7,645 nt of DNA from an uncultured Ruminococcus sp. (lineage in GTDB: Bacteria; Bacillota; Clostridia; Oscillospirales; Ruminococcaceae): contig CAMWUB010000062.1 in assembly GCA_947177345.1 (NCBI GenBank), forward strand, positions 1 to 7,645, in the 5' to 3' direction. The notes under the pieces are model-generated. The model did no database searches. It was not told the origin of the DNA and worked only from the letters and a program-made list of their open reading frames with translations. Numbering within the stretch: the first letter of the stretch is position 1; the number at the start of each line of letters is the position of its first letter. Below are positions 1 to 5,420 of the stretch, one piece after another. The translations under genes were made by a program, and so were the position numbers.

Positions 1-1
1 C

Positions 2-55
2 CCTGAGATGTATGAAATTATTGCTGAGTATATCGGATATAAAATCACGGAATAA
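2..55 (+). CDS. C-terminal end of an upstream gene (partial, unidentified)
   Basis: An open frame enters from the left edge and ends at TAA (53-55), giving the 17-residue tail PEMYEIIAEYIGYKITE. This is too short to assign a family. The support is indirect: the frame is open to the edge, it stops just before a hairpin and promoter, and it is on the same strand as the next operon. The other plus frames are less convincing because frame 1 has a TGA at positions 4-6. It could be a chance frame. Confidence 0.45.
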   Translation, partial: PEMYEIIAEYIGYKITE

Positions 56-69
56 TTTTTATTATTCCG
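48..69 (+). terminator. Possible weak intrinsic terminator after the upstream gene
   Basis: There is a perfect 9-bp inverted repeat (CGGAATAAT at 48-56, ATTATTCCG at 61-69) with a TTTT loop. The left arm includes the TAA stop of the upstream frame. The base of the stem is GC (CGG/CCG) but the top is all A/T. The following tract is broken (ATTGAATTTT), so termination may be inefficient. The promoter of the next operon starts directly after it. Confidence 0.4.
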
Positions 70-70
70 A

Positions 71-99
71 TTGAATTTTCCGGAAAAATATGTTATAAT
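71..99 (+). promoter_or_regulatory. Sigma-A-type promoter of the dtxR-like/murL/murD2 operon
   Basis: The -35 is TTGAAT (71-76) and the -10 is TATAAT (94-99), with a 17-bp spacer. TG at 91-92 makes an extended -10 (TGTTATAAT). Transcription would start near 106, leaving a leader of about 25 nt before the ATG at 132. The spacer holds a perfect 12-bp palindrome, TTTTCCGGAAAA (76-87). This is a plausible place for a repressor to bind and is shared with the promoter at 3492-3520. Confidence 0.85.
76..87. promoter_or_regulatory. Candidate operator palindrome in the operon promoter spacer
   Basis: TTTTCCGGAAAA is a perfect dyad between the -35 and -10 boxes, overlapping the last base of the -35. 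The same 12-mer sits in the spacer of the promoter at 3492-3520. The first gene downstream encodes a DNA-binding regulator, so autoregulation is a natural guess. The motif does not resemble the classic DtxR or MntR boxes. TTCCGGAA-like strings also occur inside genes here (about 1866 and 3032), so function is unproven. Confidence 0.35.
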
Positions 100-131
100 T
101 ACTTGAATAAAAATCAGAAAGGGGAATCAGA

Positions 132-515
132 ATGGCAATCACTGAGGCAGTGGAAAATTATCTTGAAACTATTCTTATTCTTTCGCAGAAACAACCGAAT
201 GTACACGCAATTGATATATGTTCATATCTCGGCTACTCCAGACCGACTATTTCAATAATTCTGAAAAAAATGAAAGAAGACGGGCTGGTACTCGTTGATG
301 ACGATAATCATATAACCCTCACTGAAAAGGGCAGGGAAGTAGCTGAAAGTATATACGACCGTCACAAAGTTCTTTCGGAACTTTTCATTATGTTAGGAGT
401 TTCACACGATAATGCCGTTGAGGACGCTTGCAAAATAGAACATGACCTTTCAGAAGAAACTTTTCAGCTTCTTAAGGCACATTATCTGAGACTTCTGGCA
501 GACAGAAAACACTGA
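132..515 (+). CDS. DtxR/MntR-family metal-dependent transcriptional regulator
   Basis: This is a 127-residue protein of the short, two-domain DtxR/MntR class, without the C-terminal SH3-like domain of full-length DtxR. Residues 5-65 form the winged helix-turn-helix. The recognition region is YSRPTISIILKKMKEDGLV (35-53) and the wing ends ITLTEKGR (61-68). The rest is the metal-binding and dimer region, with RH at 77-78 and CKIEH at 100-104. The C-x-x-E-H pattern matches the primary site of DtxR (Cys102, Glu105, His106); B. subtilis MntR has Glu at the Cys position. By eye, MntR Asp8 aligns with Asn9, while Glu11 aligns with Glu12. Metal preference cannot be called. The start is supported by AAAGGGG seven bases upstream of the ATG. 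It is first in an operon, with murL beginning 19 bases after its stop, so it probably acts as a cytosolic, metal-responsive repressor of its own operon (inference). Confidence 0.85.
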   Translation: MAITEAVENYLETILILSQKQPNVHAIDICSYLGYSRPTISIILKKMKEDGLVLVDDDNHITLTEKGREVAESIYDRHKVLSELFIMLGVSHDNAVEDACKIEHDLSEETFQLLKAHYLRLLADRKH

Positions 516-534
516 TTTCTTTAAGGAGGCTATA

Positions 535-1908
535 ATGAACAGATACGAAACTTTCAGGGAAAAATATCCCATATTCATATATAAATCCTTTAAGATAACC
601 GAAAATACAGACAGTATTGAAATAAGCTATGAATTTTCGATACCTCAACTAACCGATTTCAGACCCTCATGGAGTTTTCCGAAACCTGAAAATCTATCCG
701 TAAAGAAAGACATAGTTTTTGAAAATCTTGTCTTTTCGCTCGGTATGGCTGAGGCTGTCAGCTACTGGAAAGCGGTATGTTCACCGAAATTTCGTATAGA
801 ATGCGGTTCACTCACACCGGAGCAGATTAATTTCTGGAAAAAACTGTACTTCATGGGCTTAGGAGAATTTTTCTATATCAACGGCATACAAGCCGATTCA
901 GATAATTTTATTGATATAAAATCATGCGGAAGTCTTTCCGGCGAAAATATAGAACGTCCGGAATTATCAGGGTGTCTCGTGCCGGTTGGTGGCGGTAAGG
1001 ATTCCGCACTGACCCTTGAAACTCTCACCTGCTCCGGTATGGAGTGTATGTGCTACGGAATAAATAAAAGAAACTCTATAACCGGAACTGTCACTACTGC
1101 CGGACTGCCGGAAGATTCGCTGATTACCGCACGCCGTAATTTTGACCGCTCTTTAATCGATTATAATAAAAAGGGCTTCCTGAACGGTCATACACCGTTT
1201 TCATCGGTGGTAGCGTTTTCCGCTGAGATAACAGCGTATCTGCACAGACTGAAATATATAGTACTGTCCAATGAATCCAGTGCAAACGAAAGTACTGTAA
1301 TCGGTCTGAACGTCAACCACCAGTACTCGAAAAGTTTTGAGTTTGAAAAGGATTTCCACGAATACGAACAGAAATTCTTAAAGACCGGAATATATTATTT
1401 CAGTTTCCTCAGACCTCTTTCAGAATTTCAGATAGCCGGAATGTTTTCTGTACACAGAAAGTATTTACCGGTATTCCGTAGCTGTAATCTCGGAAGTAAG
1501 GTATCGCCGGATATATGGTGCGGTGAGTGTCCTAAATGCCTGTTCGTAAGCCTTATATTATCGCCGTTCCTTACTGATGACGAACTGACCGGCATTTTCG
1601 GTAAGGATTTACTCAATGACGAATCCATGATGGAATACTTTAAAGAACTCATAGGAAAATCTGAACACAAACCGTTTGAATGCGTCGGAAGTGTCGACGA
1701 GGTAAATTTAGCGGTATCTCTTGCAATAAGAAAACGTAATCCGGATAAATTGCCGTTACTGTTTAAAAATTATTTGGAGCAGGGTTTATATAATCCGGAC
1801 AGTCTCGACGAAAAATATAATAAATATTGCAGATATTTCAGTAATGAAAATCTTCTGCCGGAAAGTTTCCGGAAAATACTTCTGAATGAAATGGAGAGAA
1901 TTTTTTGA
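535..1908 (+). CDS. murL: UDP-MurNAc-L-Ala-L-Glu epimerase (MurL-type)
   Basis: This is a 457-residue cytosolic protein that I recognise as MurL, the glycopeptidyl-glutamate epimerase described in Xanthomonas (EC 5.1.1.23). That enzyme uses ATP to convert UDP-MurNAc-L-Ala-L-Glu to the D-Glu form. The visible marks are a PP-loop-like nucleotide-binding motif PVGGGKDS (150-157), GHTPFSS (219-224 region), SNESSANE (245-252), NHQYSKSFEFE (261-271), and a Cys cluster WCGECPKC (328-335; Cys329, 332, 335) that could bind metal or be structural. The N-terminal ~140 residues form a separate domain. The start is set by AAGGAGG (523-529), five bases before the ATG. The strongest functional support is the next gene, a MurD2-type ligase overlapping by four bases; the same pairing occurs in Xanthomonas. 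The main alternative is another member of the PP-loop-like superfamily, which is less likely given the partner gene. Confidence 0.85.
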   Translation: MNRYETFREKYPIFIYKSFKITENTDSIEISYEFSIPQLTDFRPSWSFPKPENLSVKKDIVFENLVFSLGMAEAVSYWKAVCSPKFRIECGSLTPEQINFWKKLYFMGLGEFFYINGIQADSDNFIDIKSCGSLSGENIERPELSGCLVPVGGGKDSALTLETLTCSGMECMCYGINKRNSITGTVTTAGLPEDSLITARRNFDRSLIDYNKKGFLNGHTPFSSVVAFSAEITAYLHRLKYIVLSNESSANESTVIGLNVNHQYSKSFEFEKDFHEYEQKFLKTGIYYFSFLRPLSEFQIAGMFSVHRKYLPVFRSCNLGSKVSPDIWCGECPKCLFVSLILSPFLTDDELTGIFGKDLLNDESMMEYFKELIGKSEHKPFECVGSVDEVNLAVSLAIRKRNPDKLPLLFKNYLEQGLYNPDSLDEKYNKYCRYFSNENLLPESFRKILLNEMERIF

Positions 1909-3260
1909 ATAAATTCGTTGAATATCTTAAAAATTATACTGATAACAAATCCATATGTATACTTGGCTTCGGACGTGAGGGTAAATCTACTTATAGGCTT
2001 ATTGAAAAATACTGTACGCCGGAAACGGTTACAATAGCAGACCTCAATCCGCTGAATAATCCGCCGGAAAACGTCGGAATAATTACCGGTGCGGATTATC
2101 AGAAATCGCTTGATGATTTTGATATGGTTTTCAAGTCTCCGGGGATAGTCCTTGAAAAAAAGCCGTCCGAACTGAAATGCGAGATTACTTCCGAAACACA
2201 GGTATTTTTCACGGTATACAGGGAGCAAATTATAGGAATCACCGGTACTAAGGGCAAAAGTACGGTATCATCTCTGATATATCATATACTTAAGGAATCG
2301 GGTAAAGATACGTACCTTGTCGGAAATATAGGCGTGCCGGTGTTCGATATCGCCGAGGACGTGAAAGACGGTACTATAATAGTCTGTGAACTGTCGTGTC
2401 ACCAACTCGAATATATGACAGTCTCGCCGGAAACCGCTGTTTTTCTGAATCTCTATGAGGAACATCTTGACCACTACGGCACTATGGAAAACTACCACAA
2501 CGCAAAGAAAAATATCTATCTGCACCAGGAAGAATATGACTGTCTGCTTATCAACAGCGATGTTGAACATGAATTTACAGGAGCTTATGACTATACAATA
2601 TCCGCCACAAATCCGGACGCTGATATTTACGTTTACAGCGGTATAAAGGGGAAAATTCACATTCATGATATTTGGGATAATATTTGCAATATTCCCACCG
2701 ATAATATAAAATTGTTAGGTATTCATAATCACTATAATATAGCTGTCGCTCATTTTGTAACGGCTTTCCAACACGTGGAGCAGGAAGACTTTGAAAAGGC
2801 TTTATGTACGTTCAATCCGCTGGCACACCGTCTTGAATACGTCGCTACAGTCGACGGTGTACGGTATTATGACGATTCCATTTCAACGGCTTGTGCTACT
2901 GCCATAGAGGCTCTGAAAAGCGTTCCTAATGCAAAAACTATACTCATTGGCGGTATGGACAGGGGCATTGACTATATGCCTTTGATTGAATTTCTGAACA
3001 CTTGCCACGTCAACTTAATATGTATGGAGACTTCCGGAAAACGAATATATGATACCATAAGAAATATGGATTTCAATAATCATGAACGTGTTTATTATGT
3101 TCAGCACCTTGAAGAAGCGGTGGAGCTTGCCTATGAAATAACGCCGTCCGGTACGAGTTGTGTACTGTCACCAGCTTCGGCAAGTTACGGAATTTTCAGG
3201 AACTTCGAGGAACGTGGTGATGTTTTCAAGAAACTTGTTTCAGGTCTGAAAAATGAATGA
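1905..3260 (+). CDS. murD2: MurD2-type Mur ligase (UDP-MurNAc-L-Ala--L-Glu ligase)
   Basis: This 451-residue protein has the full three-domain Mur ligase layout and normal MurD length. It has an N-terminal Rossmann motif GFGREG (21-26), P-loop GTKGKST (114-120), ELSCHQLE (162-169), EEHLDHY (185-191), the likely carbamylated Lys in AKKNIY (Lys201), GIHNHYN (272-278), and a C-terminal domain with LSPASASYGIF (421-431) and NFEERG (433-438). The D-Glu region differs from classical MurD. E. coli Lys319 in DSKAT aligns with Ile326 (DSIST), and Lys348 in GKGAD aligns with Arg353 (DRGID). This and the murL partner point to L-Glu addition (EC 6.3.2.53) rather than D-Glu. The start is TTG (1905-1907) inside the murL TGA, with GGAG at 1893-1896. 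The first in-frame ATG would delete the Rossmann motif. Translation is probably coupled to murL. A conventional MurD is the alternative. Confidence 0.85.
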   Translation: MNKFVEYLKNYTDNKSICILGFGREGKSTYRLIEKYCTPETVTIADLNPLNNPPENVGIITGADYQKSLDDFDMVFKSPGIVLEKKPSELKCEITSETQVFFTVYREQIIGITGTKGKSTVSSLIYHILKESGKDTYLVGNIGVPVFDIAEDVKDGTIIVCELSCHQLEYMTVSPETAVFLNLYEEHLDHYGTMENYHNAKKNIYLHQEEYDCLLINSDVEHEFTGAYDYTISATNPDADIYVYSGIKGKIHIHDIWDNICNIPTDNIKLLGIHNHYNIAVAHFVTAFQHVEQEDFEKALCTFNPLAHRLEYVATVDGVRYYDDSISTACATAIEALKSVPNAKTILIGGMDRGIDYMPLIEFLNTCHVNLICMETSGKRIYDTIRNMDFNNHERVYYVQHLEEAVELAYEITPSGTSCVLSPASASYGIFRNFEERGDVFKKLVSGLKNE

Positions 3261-3495
3261 ACTGATTAAAAATATTGACATACTTCATACTACTGAACTC
3301 GGTGTCATGAGAATTAAAAAAAATTTATCGCTGAAAACTGATAACGTTGTTGAATTTTGCCGGAAAAAAATTCTCGATACCAGTGCGATTATTGAAAAAT
3401 CGGGTAAAAACTGGTATATAACTATAGAAAATTTCCGTATAACCGTAAATTCAACAAGTTATACAATTATCACGGCACATAAAATTATCTCTTGA
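3253..3495 (+). CDS. DUF3781-family small protein
   Basis: This 80-residue soluble protein has no signal peptide or membrane segment. I recognise the DUF3781 pattern: HTTELGVMRIKKNL (12-25), a Cys at 36, GKNWY (51-55), and a C-terminal NSTSYTIITAHK (66-77). The length fits the family and looks complete. No function is known to me. The ATG overlaps the murD2 stop by eight bases and has no clear Shine-Dalgarno, so translation is probably coupled to the ligase. The basic, strand-rich composition could suit nucleic-acid or protein binding, but that is only a guess. Its position makes it the last gene of the regulator-murL-murD2 transcript. The next promoter's -35 box overlaps its stop codon. Confidence 0.75.
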   Translation: MNELIKNIDILHTTELGVMRIKKNLSLKTDNVVEFCRKKILDTSAIIEKSGKNWYITIENFRITVNSTSYTIITAHKIIS

Positions 3496-3520
3496 CTTTT
3501 TCCGGAAAATGTTGTATAAT
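3492..3520 (+). promoter_or_regulatory. Sigma-A-type promoter of the Thr-rich protein/cyclophilin genes
   Basis: The -35 is TTGACT (3492-3497) and the -10 is TATAAT (3515-3520), with a 17-bp spacer. The -35 overlaps the TGA stop (3493-3495) of the DUF3781 gene. There is no hairpin terminator between them, so readthrough from the upstream operon is possible. The spacer contains TTTTCCGGAAAA (3498-3509), as in the promoter at 71-99. The start site would be near 3527. Confidence 0.85.
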
Positions 3521-3542
3521 ATATCTGTGAACTTTTTCCGGA
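3495..3542. repeat. Paired 12-bp direct repeat flanking the -10 box
   Basis: ACTTTTTCCGGA occurs exactly at 3495-3506 and again at 3531-3542, 36 bp apart. The first copy lies in the promoter spacer and is part of the TTTTCCGGAAAA palindrome. The second lies just downstream of the expected transcription start and just upstream of the ribosome binding site. This layout is typical of a two-site operator, but no regulator can be assigned from sequence alone. Confidence 0.5.
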
Positions 3543-3555
3543 CAGGAGGGGCTTT

Positions 3556-3978
3556 ATGGACAAACACCGGCAGATAGCTTTTATTCTTGCTTTTATACTC
3601 GCTCTGTTAATTATGATGGTCGGCAAGGCTTGCACTGACAGTACTATGAAAAAACATAACAGACCTGCTCAGAATACTACTCAACAAAGCGTTTCAGCAT
3701 CAGACTTTAATAACAGTCATAACGGCTATAATAATACTCCGTCTCAGACGACTACTACCACACCGGTACAGACCACACAGCCGGTTGTTTACGTAACAAA
3801 TATGCTTGGTGAAATCGTCGGTACTGAATCCGCTGAAACTGTTACGGAAATTCAGACGACTACTGAAAAATTTTCAATACTCGATGATTATAACGCCGGT
3901 AAATCACAGAATGATAAAAGTATTCCGGCACAAAATATTTATCAGACACCGTCGAAAGTTCACATTACTATACGTTAA
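3556..3978 (+). CDS. Membrane-anchored protein with Thr/Gln/Asn-rich extracytoplasmic tail, function unknown
   Basis: This is a 140-residue protein of no family I recognise. A short charged N-terminus (MDKHRQ) is followed by a hydrophobic segment (about 7-23) and then CTDST at 26-30. The context before Cys26 (VGKA) is a poor lipobox, so an uncleaved N-terminal membrane anchor seems likelier than a lipoprotein. Residues 36-75 are low-complexity Thr, Gln, Asn and Ser, including five Thr in a row. A short, less repetitive stretch follows (VVYVTNMLGEIVGTE, 77-91), then more Thr, then a polar C-terminus. AGGAGG (3544-3549) lies six bases before the ATG, which suggests strong translation. The cyclophilin gene starts 16 bases after its stop, so the two are probably co-transcribed. 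A surface or wall-spanning linker role is possible. Confidence 0.75.
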   Translation: MDKHRQIAFILAFILALLIMMVGKACTDSTMKKHNRPAQNTTQQSVSASDFNNSHNGYNNTPSQTTTTTPVQTTQPVVYVTNMLGEIVGTESAETVTEIQTTTEKFSILDDYNAGKSQNDKSIPAQNIYQTPSKVHITIR

Positions 3979-3994
3979 TTTTGGAGGTAAAATA

Positions 3995-4465
3995 ATGGTT
4001 AATATCGAAATGGCAAACGGAAAAAATATAAAAATTGAACTTTATCCGGAAATCGCACCCATTACTTGCGAAAACTTTGAAAAACTCGTTAAATCAGGCT
4101 TTTATGACGGTCTGACTTTTCACCGTGTAATATCCGGCTTCATGATTCAGGGAGGCTGTCCGCTTGGTACAGGTACAGGCGGTCCGGGTTGGAACATAAA
4201 AGGTGAATTTTCTTCAAACGGCGTAAAAAATGACCTCAGACATACAAGAGGTGTCATTTCTATGGCTCGTTCCATGATGCCTAATTCAGCCGGTTCACAG
4301 TTCTTCATAATGCATAAGGACGCACCACACCTCGACGGTCAGTATGCGGCTTTCGGTAAAGTCGTTGAGGGTATGGACGTTGTTGACGAAATTGCAGGCG
4401 TAAAGACTAATTACAATGATATGCCTCTTGAACCGCAAGTTATGAAAAAAGTAACAATCGAATAA
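3995..4465 (+). CDS. Peptidyl-prolyl cis-trans isomerase, cyclophilin type
   Basis: This is a compact 156-residue single-domain cyclophilin that catalyses cis-trans isomerisation of X-Pro bonds and so helps protein folding. Core motifs are intact: FHRVISGFMIQGG (42-54), which contains the catalytic Arg44 and the Phe49 and Gln52 equivalents of human CypA Arg55, Phe60 and Gln63; GTGTGGPGW (58-66); ISMAR (88-92); NSAGSQFFI (97-105); and HLDGQYAAFG (112-121). The Trp121 of CypA that favours cyclosporin binding aligns with His112. There is no signal peptide or membrane segment, so it should be cytosolic, unlike its membrane-anchored upstream neighbour. The frame stays open further upstream, but the start is fixed by GGAGG (3983-3987) seven bases before this ATG and by homology beginning here. 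It is probably transcribed from the promoter at 3492-3520. Confidence 0.93.
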   Translation: MVNIEMANGKNIKIELYPEIAPITCENFEKLVKSGFYDGLTFHRVISGFMIQGGCPLGTGTGGPGWNIKGEFSSNGVKNDLRHTRGVISMARSMMPNSAGSQFFIMHKDAPHLDGQYAAFGKVVEGMDVVDEIAGVKTNYNDMPLEPQVMKKVTIE

Positions 4466-4470
4466 TTTAA

Positions 4471-4499
4471 AATGCCGGATTTAATTTCCGGCATTATTT
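4471..4499 (+). terminator. Intrinsic terminator-like hairpin after the cyclophilin gene
   Basis: There is a 9-bp perfect stem, AATGCCGGA (4471-4479) with TCCGGCATT (4487-4495), and a 7-nt A/T loop, followed by ATTTC. The T tract is short, so termination may be partial and some readthrough into nfo is possible. No separate promoter was seen for nfo in the 53-base gap. Confidence 0.6.
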
Positions 4500-4518
4500 C
4501 TGAAAGGATTGATTTTTT

Positions 4519-5346
4519 ATGTTATATATCGGGTGTCACCTGTCGGCTTCCAAGGGCTATGCGGATATGGGCAGACAGGCTGAAAAAATAGGAGCTAATA
4601 CTTTCGCATTTCTCACGAGGAATCCCCGTGGAAGTTCCGCAAAAGCGATAAATCCGGCGGACGTTGAAAAGTTTCTGCAAAATTCAAAGAGTTTCGGAAA
4701 ACTTGTCGCACACGCACCATACACACTTAATCCGTGTGCTTCAGACGAGAAAATACGTGATTTCGCACGCTTTGCTATGGCGGACGACTTAAAACGCATG
4801 GAATATATCCCGAATAATTACTATAATTTTCACCCTGGTTCGCACGTTAAACAGGGTAATGAAAAAGGTATCGAACTGATAGCGGAAATTCTGAATGACG
4901 TTCTCACGCCGGAACAGTCAACAATTGTACTTCTTGAAACTATGTCCGGAAAGGGTTCGGAAGTTGGGAAGTCATTTGAGGAATTAAGGGCGATTATTGA
5001 CCGTGTAAATCTTAAAAATAAAATCGGTGTATGTCTCGATACGTGTCATATATGGGACGGCGGTTATGATATTGTGAACAATCCGGACGGCGTTTTTGAG
5101 GAGTTCGATAAAATAATAGGTCTCGAAAGACTGAAGGCAATCCACCTGAATGACAGTCTGAATCCGTGTGGCTCTCATAAGGACAGACACGCTAAAATCG
5201 GTGAGGGTCATATCGGTGCGGACGCTCTTGTCAGGTTTATAAACCGTTCCGAAGTGAAAGGTCTGCCGGTCATTCTGGAAACTCCTAACGATTTGGACGG
5301 TTATGCACGTGAGATAAAATTTCTGCGTGAAAACTACAACGACTAA
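4519..5346 (+). CDS. nfo: Endonuclease IV (AP endonuclease)
   Basis: This 275-residue protein is a full-length endonuclease IV. The enzyme cleaves the backbone 5' to abasic sites and removes blocked 3' ends in base excision repair, using a trinuclear zinc centre in a TIM barrel. All nine zinc ligands can be matched to the E. coli set: His65, His105, Glu140, Asp174, His177, His209, Asp222, His224 and Glu254. They sit in the expected motifs VAHAPY, NFHPGSH, LLETM, VCLDTCHIWDGGYD, HLNDS, DRHAKIGEGHIG and ILETP. The N-terminal GCHLSASKG (5-13) is also typical. The ATG is supported by AAAGGA (4503-4508) ten bases upstream. The gene follows the cyclophilin hairpin and ends just before the terminator shared with convergent pduL. 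Nothing about it looks degraded. Confidence 0.96.
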   Translation: MLYIGCHLSASKGYADMGRQAEKIGANTFAFLTRNPRGSSAKAINPADVEKFLQNSKSFGKLVAHAPYTLNPCASDEKIRDFARFAMADDLKRMEYIPNNYYNFHPGSHVKQGNEKGIELIAEILNDVLTPEQSTIVLLETMSGKGSEVGKSFEELRAIIDRVNLKNKIGVCLDTCHIWDGGYDIVNNPDGVFEEFDKIIGLERLKAIHLNDSLNPCGSHKDRHAKIGEGHIGADALVRFINRSEVKGLPVILETPNDLDGYAREIKFLRENYND

Positions 5347-5371
5347 AAAAGACCGCACATTATGTGCGGTC
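5345..5371 (-). terminator. Terminator between convergent nfo and pduL
   Basis: A GC-rich inverted repeat, GACCGCACA (5351-5359) with TGTGCGGTC (5363-5371), has a 3-nt loop. On the minus strand it is followed by six T's (5350-5345), a textbook intrinsic terminator for pduL. On the plus strand it lies five bases after the nfo stop but is followed by CGAGTTTCTT, so it should work less well for nfo. It is best read as bidirectional. Confidence 0.9.
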
Positions 5372-5393
5372 CGAGTTTCTTAACGGCTGAAAA

Positions 5394-5409
5394 TGTTCCA
5401 CGTGGAACA
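5394..5409. other. parS: parS-like centromere site (ParB-binding palindrome)
   Basis: TGTTCCACGTGGAACA is a perfect 16-bp palindrome centred on CACGTG. It differs by one base from the B. subtilis parS form TGTTCCACGTGAAACA and has the TGTT-N-CACGTG-N-AACA layout known for chromosomal parS sites across bacteria. It lies in the 74-base gap between convergent nfo and pduL, beyond the terminator, where little transcription should cross it. CTGAA (5387-5391) and TTCAG (5411-5415) extend the dyad outside the core. By family knowledge, ParB loads here as a CTP-dependent clamp and recruits SMC for chromosome segregation. ParB and ParA genes are not in the window. Confidence 0.85.
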
Positions 5410-5420
5410 ATTCAGAAAAA

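Noticed and set aside
2768..2782. CACGTGGAGCA inside murD2, matching one half of parS
   Set aside because: The left arm does not match and the sequence is fully explained by the coding frame.
1866..3041. TTTCCGGAAAA and TTCCGGAAAA inside murL (1866-1876) and murD2 (3032-3041) as extra operators
   Set aside because: They lie deep in coding sequence away from any promoter. They are noted mainly as evidence that the motif is not rare in this genome.
3806..3994. An N-terminal extension of the cyclophilin frame starting at 3806
   Set aside because: It overlaps the Thr-rich gene in another frame, has no cyclophilin similarity, and a good ribosome site precedes the ATG at 3995.
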